NCBI RefSeq assembly: GCF_001864895.1 | Contig: NZ_MJGO01000023.1 | Span: forward strand, 271,755 to 335,754 | Direction of reading: 5' to 3' | Length of the DNA stretch: 64,000 bases | Source of the DNA: Curtobacterium sp. MCBA15_009 | GTDB lineage: Bacteria > Actinomycetota > Actinomycetes > Actinomycetales > Microbacteriaceae | Shown here: piece after piece, positions 10,654 through 18,782 of the stretch | How the letters are laid out: every line of letters starts with the position of its first letter | Position numbering within the stretch: the stretch's first letter is position 1 | The notes under the pieces: model-generated | Database searches by the model: none | What the model was told of the DNA's origin: nothing | The model's input: only the letters and a program-made list of their open reading frames with translations | Position numbers and translations under genes: made by a program

Positions 10654-11658
10654 CTAGTGCGCGGCCGCGGTGATCTGGGCGCGGGAGACGCGCTTGCGGA
10701 ACACCCAGTAGGTCCACGCCTGGTACGCGAAGACGAGCGGCACGAAGATCAGCGCGACCCAGCTCATCACGGTGAGCGTGTACGAGCCGGACGACGCGTT
10801 GTACACGTCCAGGCTGTTCGCCGGGTCGTTCGAGGCGGGCATGACGTCCGGGAAGATCGCCGTGAACATCGCGAGCACGACGGCGGCGATCGTGACGGCC
10901 ATGAGCGTGAACGCGCGGCCCTCCTTGCCCCAGGCGTTGCAGAGCACCGCGAGCACGAGCGCGAGGGCCGCGACGACGGAGAGCACGAGCGAGGCCGGGG
11001 TGGCACGGACGAAGGCCATCGACACCAGGAACGCGGCGGCGACGACGATCGTCACGGCGCCGGCCCGGGTGGCCAGGCGCTTCGCACGCTCCCGGATCTC
11101 GCCCTCGGTCTTCAGCGCGACGAACACGACGCCGTGGGTGAAGAAGACGAGGAGCGTCGCGGCGCCGGTCAGCAGCGCGAACGGGTTGAGCAGGTCGAAC
11201 AGGGTGCCGGTGTAGTTGTGCCCGGCGTCCATCGGGATGCCCCGGACGACGTTGCCGAACGCGACGCCCCACAGGAACGACGGCACGGCGCTGCCGACGA
11301 TGATCATGAGGTCGAAGCGGCGCTTCCACTCGAGGTGCTTCTCCTGGTGCCGGTACTCGAACGACACCCCGCGGGCGATGAGCGCGGCGAGGATGAGCAA
11401 CAGCGCCAGGTAGAACCCGGAGAACATCGTGGCGTACCACTCCGGGAACGCGGCGAACAGGCAGGCACCGGCGACGATGACCCACGTCTCGTTGAGGTCC
11501 CAGACCGGGCCGATGGTGTTGATGAGGACCCGACGGTCGGTGTCGTCCTTGCCGAGGAACGGCAGGGACATGCCGACACCGAAGTCGAACCCGTCGAGGA
11601 CGAAGTAGCCGACGAAGAAGACGCCGACGATCGCGAACCAGAGGACAGGGAGATCCAT
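10654..11658 (-). CDS. cydB: Cytochrome bd ubiquinol oxidase subunit II
   Basis: A 334-residue membrane protein with about eight to nine predicted helices. The N-terminal signature MDLPVLWFAIVGVFFVGYF then LDGFDFGVG is characteristic of CydB, and the NETWVIVAGACLFAAFPEWYA stretch is a family hallmark. With CydA it forms the high-affinity quinol oxidase used at low oxygen. It begins 16 bases after the cydA stop. It is of the short actinobacterial type, slightly shorter than the E. coli protein (379 residues). Confidence 0.96.
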   Translation of the reverse strand: MDLPVLWFAIVGVFFVGYFVLDGFDFGVGMSLPFLGKDDTDRRVLINTIGPVWDLNETWVIVAGACLFAAFPEWYATMFSGFYLALLLILAALIARGVSFEYRHQEKHLEWKRRFDLMIIVGSAVPSFLWGVAFGNVVRGIPMDAGHNYTGTLFDLLNPFALLTGAATLLVFFTHGVVFVALKTEGEIRERAKRLATRAGAVTIVVAAAFLVSMAFVRATPASLVLSVVAALALVLAVLCNAWGKEGRAFTLMAVTIAAVVLAMFTAIFPDVMPASNDPANSLDVYNASSGSYTLTVMSWVALIFVPLVFAYQAWTYWVFRKRVSRAQITAAAH

Positions 11659-11674
11659 CAGACAGCGTCCATTC

Positions 11675-13087
11675 CTAGTAGACCGTCACTTCGTGCTTGA
11701 CCTCGCCGGTCGTCTCGTCGACCTCGGCCGGGTCGGCCGGGCCCTCCTGTGCGACCTTCTTGATCAGCTTGAACTCGACCACGGCGAGCGAGCCGTAGAT
11801 CAGGGTGAAGACGAGGAGCGAGATGAGGACCTCGATGCCCGTCACGTTCGGCGAGACGCCGTCCTTCGTCCGGAGCAGGCCGAACACGAGCCACGGCTGC
11901 CGGCCCATCTCGGTGAAGACCCAGCCGACGATCATCGCGGCCATCGGCAGCGGGACCGTCCAGGTGGCCACCCGCCACACCCAGCGCTGCGTCGGGAACC
12001 GGCCCTTGCGGGTCAGCCAGAGCCCGGCCAGCGACACGAGCACCGCACCGATGCCGAGCGCGATCATCCAGCGGAACGACCAGTAGGTGACCCAGATGAT
12101 CGGCTTGTAGTCGCCGGGGCCGTACACCTGGCTGTACTGCGCCTGCAGGTCGTTGATGCCCTCGACGGTGCCGTTGAAGGTGTGCGTCGACAGGAACGAC
12201 AGCAGGTAGGGCACGCGGATCGAGAACAGCTCGTGCACGCCGTCGGGGGTGCCGAGCGTCAGGATCGAGAACGAGGCGTCCTTGCCGGTCGAGGTGTTGT
12301 AGAGCGCCTCGGCCGCCGCCATCTTCATCGGCTGCGTGTCGACCATGGTGAGGCCGAGCTGGTCGCCGGTCAGGACCGTGAGCGCTCCGGCCGCGACCAT
12401 CGTCCACATGCCGAACTTGAGCGCCGGCATCATCGTCTCGAGGTGCTGGTTGCGCGCCAGGTGGAACGCGGCGACGGAGATGATGACCGCAGCAGCCACC
12501 ATGAAGCAGGCGAACAGGGTGTGCGGGAAGGCCGCGAGGGCGACCTTGTTGCCGAGCACCGCCCAGATGTCGGTGAGCTCCGCGCGCCCCTTCGCCTCGT
12601 TCATGGCGAACCCGACCGGGTGCTGCATGAAGGCGTTCGCGGCGATGATGAAGTAGGCAGACATGATCGTGCCGGCGCTGACGCACCAGATGCTGGCGAG
12701 GTGCAGGCCCTTGGGCAAGCGGTCCCAGCCGAAGATCCAGATCCCGATGAACGCCGCCTCGAAGAAGAAGGCGAGGATGCCCTCGAGCGCGAGCGGCGCC
12801 CCGAAGACGTCACCGACGAAGCGCGAGTAGTTCGACCAGTTCATGCCGAACTGGAACTCCTGCACGATGCCGGTCACGACGCCCATCGCGAAGTTGATGA
12901 GGAAGATGCGACCGAAGAACCGCGTCAGCTGCAGGTAGTGCGCACGACCGGTGCGGTACCAGGCGGTCTGGAACACCGCCACCACGGCGGCCATACCGAT
13001 CGTCAGCGGCACGAACAGGAAGTGGTAGATGGTCGTCAGACCGAACTGCCACCGCGAGAGCAGCAGGGGGTCGAGGAGGTCGTTCAT
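11675..13087 (-). CDS. cydA: Cytochrome bd ubiquinol oxidase subunit I
   Basis: A 470-residue catalytic subunit carrying haems b558, b595 and d, reducing oxygen to water with electrons from quinol. Visible landmarks are the N-terminal haem-ligand region SRWQFGLTTIYHFLFVPLTIG, the FPHTLFACFMVAA helix holding the second axial His, and GWVFTEMGRQPW near the C-terminal third with the Met/Glu residues around haem b558 and b595. The Q-loop between is of the short type. It is the first gene of the cydABDC operon, with a 273-bp gap upstream holding a candidate promoter and the terminator of the transporter genes before it. Confidence 0.97.
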   Translation of the reverse strand: MNDLLDPLLLSRWQFGLTTIYHFLFVPLTIGMAAVVAVFQTAWYRTGRAHYLQLTRFFGRIFLINFAMGVVTGIVQEFQFGMNWSNYSRFVGDVFGAPLALEGILAFFFEAAFIGIWIFGWDRLPKGLHLASIWCVSAGTIMSAYFIIAANAFMQHPVGFAMNEAKGRAELTDIWAVLGNKVALAAFPHTLFACFMVAAAVIISVAAFHLARNQHLETMMPALKFGMWTMVAAGALTVLTGDQLGLTMVDTQPMKMAAAEALYNTSTGKDASFSILTLGTPDGVHELFSIRVPYLLSFLSTHTFNGTVEGINDLQAQYSQVYGPGDYKPIIWVTYWSFRWMIALGIGAVLVSLAGLWLTRKGRFPTQRWVWRVATWTVPLPMAAMIVGWVFTEMGRQPWLVFGLLRTKDGVSPNVTGIEVLISLLVFTLIYGSLAVVEFKLIKKVAQEGPADPAEVDETTGEVKHEVTVY

Positions 13088-13185
13088 GCGGCGTTCCCCC
13101 GCCGGGTCGCCGCGCGCAGTTCGTACACGTCAGTTGCTTCCTGTTGATCGGTTCCATCAGGTGTCACAGCCGTTGGGACACTGCA

Positions 13186-13215
13186 ACGGTAGCGCCGGAC
13201 GAAGCGACTCGACAA
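13186..13215 (-). promoter_or_regulatory. Candidate sigma-70-type promoter of cydABDC
   Basis: On the minus strand TTGTCG (13210-13215) is followed after 18 bases by TACCGT (13186-13191), about 100 bases before the cydA ATG. The fit to TTGACA and TANNNT is moderate. No clear Rex or CRP/FNR palindrome was found between it and cydA. Confidence 0.35.
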
Positions 13216-13306
13216 GTTGTAGAAGGCCTGCGTGCACAAACGTGCAGGGGAAGTGCACGGCACAACCGTGCGGAAAACATGTTCATCGGGAGCACCCCCG
13301 GGAACG

Positions 13307-13342
13307 ACGACAGGCGCCGGGCAGATGCCCGACGCCTGTCGT
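13307..13342 (-). terminator. Hairpin terminator after the solute-importer operon
   Basis: Long hairpin: ten outer pairs (ACGACAGGCG with CGCCTGTCGT), one mismatch, then five to six inner pairs around a 4-nt loop, 18 bases beyond the binding-protein stop. The T-run on the minus side is weak, which is common in high-GC actinobacteria. Confidence 0.75.
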
Positions 13343-13360
13343 TCTTCTTGCGGAGCGTGC

Positions 13361-14281
13361 CTAGAGCAGGCCCTTCTCGGTCAGGAAGTCCTTCGCGATC
13401 TCGGACGCCTTCTCCTTGTCGACGGTGCTCTTCGAGTTGAGCTCGATGAGGGCGTCGGTCGACAGGACCTTGCTCACCTTGTCGATGTCGGCCGCGGCCT
13501 TGTCGTTGACCTTCTTCGACACCACGGGGATGACGTTCTGCGGCAGGATCAGGTTCTCCGGGTCCTTCAGCGAGACGAAGTCGTTCGCCTTGATGCTCGG
13601 GTCGGCGCTGTAGATGTCGGCGAGCTGGACGGTGTCGTCCTTGAGCGCCTTCACCGTGAGCGCTCCGCCGGAGTCCTCGACGACCTTGAAGTCGACGTCG
13701 ACGCCGTAGACCGACTTGAGGCCCTTCGGGCCGTACGGGCGGGTCTGGAACTCGGAGTTCGCGCCGACGGTGAGCTTGTCGGAGACGTTCTTCAGGTCGG
13801 CCAGGCTCGTGACGTCGTTGTCCTCGGAGAACTTCTTCGTGACGGTGTAGCTGTCCTGGTCGGTCGCCTCGGCCTCGTCGAGGACGCGCAGCCCGGACGG
13901 GAGCGCGTCGGGCAGGGCCGCGTCGATCTCGTCGGCGGTCTTGGCGTCCGAGTCCTTGTCGAAGTACTGCAGCAGGTTGCCGCTGTACTCGGGCATGACG
14001 TCGATCGCGCCCTTCTCGAGCTGCGGGATGTAGATCTCGCGCTGCCCGATGTTGAAGCTGCGCTTGACCGTGAAGCCGTCCTTCTCGAGGACCTGGGCGT
14101 ACAGCTCGGCGATGATCTCGTTCGAGTAGTACTGCTGCGAGCCGATGACGATCGTCTTGGAGTCGCTCGACGTGCTCGAGCCGCTGTCGAGCGGGTCGCT
14201 CGACGCGCAGCCGGTCAGGGCGGCGGCGACGCCCAGCGCCAGCGTCGCTGCGACGCCGACACGGATCTTTGCTGTGATCAC
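13361..14281 (-). CDS. Osmoprotectant ABC transporter, substrate-binding lipoprotein
   Basis: A 306-residue extracytoplasmic binding protein of the OpuAC/ProX-like type (glycine betaine, carnitine or choline). A signal peptide ends in the lipobox LTGC with the lipidated cysteine at residue 25, so it is tethered to the outer face of the membrane. Family features are IVIGSQQYYSNEIIAELYAQVLE at the mature N-terminus, MPEYSGNLLQYF and SEFQTRPYGPKGLKSVYG. The GTG start has GGAAGG 9 nt upstream and overlaps the preceding permease stop by 4 bases (GTGA). It is the last gene of a four-gene operon. The exact ligand cannot be read from the sequence. Confidence 0.9.
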   Translation of the reverse strand: MITAKIRVGVAATLALGVAAALTGCASSDPLDSGSSTSSDSKTIVIGSQQYYSNEIIAELYAQVLEKDGFTVKRSFNIGQREIYIPQLEKGAIDVMPEYSGNLLQYFDKDSDAKTADEIDAALPDALPSGLRVLDEAEATDQDSYTVTKKFSEDNDVTSLADLKNVSDKLTVGANSEFQTRPYGPKGLKSVYGVDVDFKVVEDSGGALTVKALKDDTVQLADIYSADPSIKANDFVSLKDPENLILPQNVIPVVSKKVNDKAAADIDKVSKVLSTDALIELNSKSTVDKEKASEIAKDFLTEKGLL

Positions 14282-15006
14282 GATGGATTTCCTTCCGGGA
14301 TGGGATTGCGGGCTCGCTCGCGCGATCCCTGGCGCTGCCGGGCCGCGGGGTCGAGGGTGCCCTTCGGCACCGCCGCCCGCTGCAGCACGGCGAACACGAT
14401 CTCGAACGCGATCGCGAGCGCGATCACGAGGATGGAGGCGCCGAGCATCTGCGCGTAGTCCTGGGTCTTCAGACCGAGGAAGAAGTACCCGCCGAGGCCC
14501 CCGGCGCCGACGTAGGCGGCGAGCGTCGCGGTCGCGACGACCTGGAGCACCGCGGCGCGGAGTCCGCCGATGAGCAGCGGCAGGCCGAGCGGGACCTCGA
14601 CCTTCCACAGGATCTGCCAGCCGGTCATGCCCTGCGCCTTCGCGGCGTCGACCGTCACCGGTTCGACGGACTCGATGCCCGAGTACGCGCCGGCGAGCAC
14701 CGACGGGATGGCGAGGACGACGAGTGCGAGCAGCGGGGCCTGCAGGCCGATGCCGAGCAGCAGCCCGAACAGCGACAGCACGCCGAGCGTCGGCAGCGCG
14801 CGGACCCCGCCCGAGACGGCGATCGAGAAGCCGCGGGCGCGCCGGGTGTGACCGATGGCGTACCCGATCGGCACGGCGATCACCGCGGCGATGAGCACCG
14901 CGAGCAGGGTGATCCAGACGTGCTCCCACAGCCGCGCCGGGATCGCGTTGTAGCCGGCGTAGTTCGCCGGGTCGAACACCCAGCCGAATGCCTGTCCGAT
15001 GATCAC
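14278..15006 (-). CDS. Osmoprotectant ABC transporter permease (second)
   Basis: A 242-residue inner-membrane permease of the OpuCB/OpuCD class with about five to six helices. The coupling loop that contacts the ATPase is visible as EPVTVDAAKAQGMTGWQILWKVEVPLGLPLL, matching the EAA motif of binding-protein-dependent importers. The GTG start overlaps the stop of the first permease by 4 bases, and its own stop overlaps the binding-protein start, so all four genes are translationally coupled. The frame extends upstream, but homology starts at this GTG. It forms the translocation pore with the permease at 15003-15719. Confidence 0.9.
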   Translation of the reverse strand: MIIGQAFGWVFDPANYAGYNAIPARLWEHVWITLLAVLIAAVIAVPIGYAIGHTRRARGFSIAVSGGVRALPTLGVLSLFGLLLGIGLQAPLLALVVLAIPSVLAGAYSGIESVEPVTVDAAKAQGMTGWQILWKVEVPLGLPLLIGGLRAAVLQVVATATLAAYVGAGGLGGYFFLGLKTQDYAQMLGASILVIALAIAFEIVFAVLQRAAVPKGTLDPAARQRQGSRERARNPIPEGNPS

Positions 15007-15719
15007 GAGGTCACCTCTGCCTGCTGGAGCACGCGCCGGGACGCACGCTGCGTCCGGGTCGTGCGGCGGTTCCACGGCATCGCGACGCGGCCGAGCAGGA
15101 CGAGCAGGCCGTCCAGCGCGAAGGCCAGCACGAGCACCATGACGATGCCGGAGATGATCTCCTCGTAGATGCCGCGGGCGAGCCCGTCGGTGAAGAGCGA
15201 CCCGAGGCTCTGGATGCCGAGCACCGCGCCGACCGTGGTCAGCGAGATCGTCGACACCGAGACCACCCGGAGCCCGGCGAGCAGGACCGGCCCGGCGAGC
15301 GGCAGCTCGACACGGAAGAAGCGCTGCGCCGACGAGTAGCCCATCGCCGTCGAGGCGGCCTTCGTGCCCGCGTCGACCGAGGTGAGTCCGTCGACCGTGG
15401 ACCGGACCATGAGCGCGAGGCCGTAGAGGGTCAGGCTGATCACGACGTTGAGCGGGTCGAGCAGGTCGGTGCCGATGATGCTCGGCAGCGCCACGAAGAG
15501 CGCGAGCGACGGGATCGCGTACAGGAGCCCGGCCACCGTGACGATGCCGCTGCCGACGCCCGCCGCGAAGCGGGAGCCGCCCGGTCGCTGCAGCCGGACC
15601 ACCAGCCACCCGATGGGGATGGAGAGCAGGAAGGCGATGATGATCGGCGGGAGGGCGATCGCGAGGTGCGAGAGCGTGTCCTCACCGATGGTGTCGAGGT
15701 TCGACAGCACCCACTTCAC
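15003..15719 (-). CDS. Osmoprotectant ABC transporter permease (first)
   Basis: A 238-residue membrane protein with six predicted helices, homologous to OpuCB/ProW-type permeases. The EAA loop reads VDAGTKAASTAMGYSSAQRFFRVELPLAGP. It overlaps the ATPase gene upstream and the second permease downstream by 4 bases each. The paired, non-identical permeases indicate a heterodimeric pore as in OpuC, rather than the homodimer of the ProU type. Confidence 0.9.
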   Translation of the reverse strand: MKWVLSNLDTIGEDTLSHLAIALPPIIIAFLLSIPIGWLVVRLQRPGGSRFAAGVGSGIVTVAGLLYAIPSLALFVALPSIIGTDLLDPLNVVISLTLYGLALMVRSTVDGLTSVDAGTKAASTAMGYSSAQRFFRVELPLAGPVLLAGLRVVSVSTISLTTVGAVLGIQSLGSLFTDGLARGIYEEIISGIVMVLVLAFALDGLLVLLGRVAMPWNRRTTRTQRASRRVLQQAEVTS

Positions 15720-16630
15720 CGGGTGCCCCCACCCTGCGCCGGAGCACCCGGAGCGGTTGCGCGCGCCCCGGCCTCTGTTCCCTGCGGCACCGCGGACGCG
15801 GCGTCGACGACGTTCACCGGACCGGTGAGCACACCTGCGGCGCGACCGTCACCGTCGACCACGATGGGTCCAGTCGGCGTCTGCTCCACGCGGAGCGCAC
15901 GGCGACCACGACCGACGCCGATGAAGTTCGCGACGAAGTCGTCGGCCGGCTCGGCGAGGATCTCGGACGGGGTGCCCTGCTGGGCGATCTCGCCGCCCTT
16001 CTTGAGGATGACGACCTGGTCGCCGAGCTTGAAGGCCTCGTCGATGTCGTGGGTCACGAACACCACGGTCTTGCCGAGCTCGCGCTGCAGCCGGATGAGC
16101 TCGTCCTGCAGGTCGTTGCGGACCAGGGGGTCGACGGCGCCGAACGGCTCGTCCATGAGCAGGATGTTCGGGTCGACGGCCAGCCCGCGGGCGACGCCGA
16201 CGCGCTGCTGCTGCCCGCCGGACAGCTGCGACGGGTACCGGTCGGCGAAGGCGCGGTCGAGGCCGACCGTGTCCATCAGCTCGAGCGCGCGCGCACGGGC
16301 GTCGGCCTTCGACACGCCCGTCAGGAGCGGGACCGTCGCGATGTTGTCGATCACCTTGCGGTGCGGCAGGAGTCCGGAGTTCTGCATGACGTACCCGATG
16401 CTCCGACGGAGCTTGACGGGGTCGACACCGGACACGTCCGACCCGTCGATGGAGACGGACCCCGAACTGGGGTCGACCATCCGGTTGATCATGCGGAGCA
16501 GCGTGGTCTTGCCACAGCCGCTGGAACCCACGAAGACGGTGGTGGTCCGCGAGGGGATGACCAGGTCGAATCCGTCGACGGCGGTGGTGCCGTCCGGGTA
16601 GGTCTTGCGCACCGAGCGGAACTCGATCAT
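15716..16630 (-). CDS. Osmoprotectant ABC transporter ATP-binding protein
   Basis: A 304-residue ATPase that powers the importer. Walker A GSSGCGKTT is at residues 35-43, the signature is LSGGQQQRVGVARGLA and Walker B ILLMDEPFGAVDPL. It belongs to the OpuCA/ProV class, but the C-terminus after residue about 240 is short and no full pair of CBS domains, the ionic-strength sensor of OpuA/OpuC, can be recognised. Osmotic control may therefore act differently. The ATG has AGAAGG 7 nt upstream. It is the first gene of the operon; the tetR gene lies 240 bases upstream on the same strand behind its own hairpin, so TetR control is possible but not shown. Confidence 0.92.
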   Translation of the reverse strand: MIEFRSVRKTYPDGTTAVDGFDLVIPSRTTTVFVGSSGCGKTTLLRMINRMVDPSSGSVSIDGSDVSGVDPVKLRRSIGYVMQNSGLLPHRKVIDNIATVPLLTGVSKADARARALELMDTVGLDRAFADRYPSQLSGGQQQRVGVARGLAVDPNILLMDEPFGAVDPLVRNDLQDELIRLQRELGKTVVFVTHDIDEAFKLGDQVVILKKGGEIAQQGTPSEILAEPADDFVANFIGVGRGRRALRVEQTPTGPIVVDGDGRAAGVLTGPVNVVDAASAVPQGTEAGARATAPGAPAQGGGTR

Positions 16631-16822
16631 GGGTGCCCTTCTGTTCGGAGGTAGCCCGACTCCGGACGACAGTACCCGTCGGCTGCGACAACGGTGCACC
16701 CCGTGACGATGCGTGTCGTGTCCCGGACAGCCGGCCACGGCGGTGGTGGTGGTGACCGCTGCCGGACGCGAGCCGAACGACCGACCGGCACCGGGCCTCC
16801 CGGCCGACGCCCCGGACACGAC

Positions 16823-16858
16823 GACGCCCGCGTCGCTCGGCGAGCGGACGCGGGCGTC
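16823..16858 (-). terminator. Perfect hairpin after tetR, likely terminator
   Basis: Twelve-base arms GACGCCCGCGTC and GACGCGGGCGTC (16823-16834, 16847-16858), with the loop itself able to pair further (GCTC/GAGC), 12 bases beyond the tetR stop. It separates tetR from the importer operon. Confidence 0.75.
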
Positions 16859-16870
16859 GGTGACGGTCGG

Positions 16871-17518
16871 TCAGGAGGCGGCGAGCACCGACTCCAGGTG
16901 GGCCCGGCTCATCGTGCGGTACTCCTCGATGATCCCGGTGTCGGGGTTCGCCGGGTCGCGGTGCGCCCGGGCGAACACGGCGTGCGACGACTCGGCGAGG
17001 ACCACCCAGGTGCGGGCGATCCGCTCGTCGAGCGGCAGCCCGAAACGGTCGTGCATGATCTGCCCGACGGCCCCGCCGAGCGCCCCCATGCGGTCCTCGG
17101 CGTCGCCGGTGCCGGTGTCCGCGGCGTCACCGAAGCGGATCGCCCGGAAGCCCGGCTCGGTGCGGTACATCTCGTCGGTGGCGCGGATGAGCGCGTCGCA
17201 GCCCTGCTGCCAGGTCTCCGCGCCGCTGGCGTCGAGCGCCTCGACGAAGCGCGACGCCAGGCGCTGCGTGCAGCGGATCGCGAGCGCCTCGACGACGGCG
17301 ATGCGGTCCGGGAAGTACCGGTAGACGGTACCGATGGACGCCCCCGCCCGTTCGGCCACCATCGCGGTCGTGAGCCGCTCGAACCCGATCTCGTCGATCA
17401 CCGCGGCGGCGGCGTCGAGGAGACCCGCGAGGCGCGCCGAACTGCGGGCTTGGACCGGCTCGTTCCTGAGCAGTGATGATCCCCCCGGCAGAGCGTTCGT
17501 TACCTCGGTGACGAGCAC
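16871..17518 (-). CDS. TetR family transcriptional regulator
   Basis: A 215-residue repressor-type regulator. The helix-turn-helix lies around residues 45-70 (LTTAMVAERAGASIGTVYRYF), the classic TetR DNA-recognition pattern; the rest is the ligand-binding and dimerisation region. The GTG start has an excellent AGAGGAG 6 nt upstream. It sits between the solute importer (same strand, downstream) and the App1 gene (divergent, 144 bases away), so either could be a target, with divergent control of 17663 the more usual pattern. The ligand is unknown. Confidence 0.9.
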   Translation of the reverse strand: MLVTEVTNALPGGSSLLRNEPVQARSSARLAGLLDAAAAVIDEIGFERLTTAMVAERAGASIGTVYRYFPDRIAVVEALAIRCTQRLASRFVEALDASGAETWQQGCDALIRATDEMYRTEPGFRAIRFGDAADTGTGDAEDRMGALGGAVGQIMHDRFGLPLDERIARTWVVLAESSHAVFARAHRDPANPDTGIIEEYRTMSRAHLESVLAAS

Positions 17519-17662
17519 GTGTTCTCCTCTTGCGCTCCAGCGCGGTCGGTTTGGTCTGACGGTGACAACCTTCGCAGAGACCGGCTGGAACGTGGCTGCG
17601 ACTCACCAGATCGCGATGAGCGTCTTCGTGGACTTCGACTGCCCACATGGTTTGATGGGGCC

Positions 17663-18727
17663 ATGCCCGACCCGACGCACCACGAGCCGTCGCTGGCCGA
17701 GCCCCTCCTGCACCGAGCCGCCCGCATCGAGGACGCCGTCCAGGAGTTCCGCGAGCAACGCGCGCGGCGCCGCGGCCTCGTGCCGACGGTCGTCCCGTAC
17801 ACCGGGTACGGCGCCCCCGGGTGGGTTCGGATCCTCTGCCGCGTGCTGCTGACGCGACGCGGCCTGGCGTCCGACGTGTCCTACTCCGGGGTGCGCGGGT
17901 GGCGCAGCTTCACGAGCGTCGCCGTCGACCACACCGAGGTGACCGTCAGTGCCGGCGGGGTGTCGCACACCGTCGAGACCGACCGCGGCGGCGTCGTCGA
18001 CACGATCGTGCCGCTCGACCTCGAGCCGGGGTGGCGCACCGTCCGGCTGTCGGCCGGCGGCGGGCGGAGCGTCGAGGCGGACGTCTTCGTCGTGCACCCG
18101 GACACCCGGTTCGGCCTGCTCTCGGACATCGACGACACGGTCATGGTGACCTCGCTCCCCCGGCCGATGCTCGCGGCGTGGAACTCCTTCGTGCTCACCG
18201 AGCACGCCCGCCGCCCGGTGCCGGGCATGTCGGTGCTCTACGAACGCGTGCTCGCGCAGCACCCGGGGTCGCCGACCGTCTACCTGTCCACCGGCGCCTG
18301 GAACGTCGCGCCGACCCTGAAGCGCTTCCTGACGCGGAACATGTACCCGTCGGGCACGCTGCTGCTCACCGACTGGGGCCCCACCCACGACCGGTTCTTC
18401 CGCAGCGGGCAGCTGCACAAGCAGGAGAACCTGCGGCGGCTCGCCCAGGACTTCCCGGACGTGCGGTGGCTGCTCGTCGGCGACGACGGCCAGCACGACG
18501 AGTCGCTGTACGGCGACTTCGCCCGCGAGCACCCGGACAACGTCGCCGGGGTCGCCATCCGCCAGCTGTCCACGAGCGAGGCGGTGCTCGCCGGCGGTCG
18601 CTCCCGGGCGCAGGAACGCTCCCGCGACTCGTCGGCGCCGTGGGTCTACGCACCGGACGGCTCCGGCCTCTGGCGCGAGCTGACCCGGGTCGGTCTGGCC
18701 GAGCCGGACGCCGCCGACCACGTCTGA
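17663..18727 (+). CDS. App1 family (DUF2183) HAD-type phosphatase
   Basis: A 354-residue cytosolic protein of the App1/DUF2183 family, known from the yeast phosphatidate phosphatase App1. The catalytic HAD motif DxDxT is seen as LLSDIDDTVMVT, with the nucleophile Asp at residue 155, followed by a conserved YLSTGAWN, LLTDWGPT and the acidic LVGDDGQHDESLY loop that completes the metal site. The start is the ATG of MPDPTHHEP. The frame is open earlier, but only into the tetR upstream region. A TTTGAT box 6 nt before the ATG hints at leaderless expression. It is followed after 55 bases by a GH15 enzyme. The substrate in bacteria is not established. Confidence 0.85.
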   Translation: MPDPTHHEPSLAEPLLHRAARIEDAVQEFREQRARRRGLVPTVVPYTGYGAPGWVRILCRVLLTRRGLASDVSYSGVRGWRSFTSVAVDHTEVTVSAGGVSHTVETDRGGVVDTIVPLDLEPGWRTVRLSAGGGRSVEADVFVVHPDTRFGLLSDIDDTVMVTSLPRPMLAAWNSFVLTEHARRPVPGMSVLYERVLAQHPGSPTVYLSTGAWNVAPTLKRFLTRNMYPSGTLLLTDWGPTHDRFFRSGQLHKQENLRRLAQDFPDVRWLLVGDDGQHDESLYGDFAREHPDNVAGVAIRQLSTSEAVLAGGRSRAQERSRDSSAPWVYAPDGSGLWRELTRVGLAEPDAADHV

Positions 18728-18782
18728 ACGACCCCTCAGCGAGACCGGCGGCGCTCCGGCCCGGGTGTGGTTCGATCAGGGC

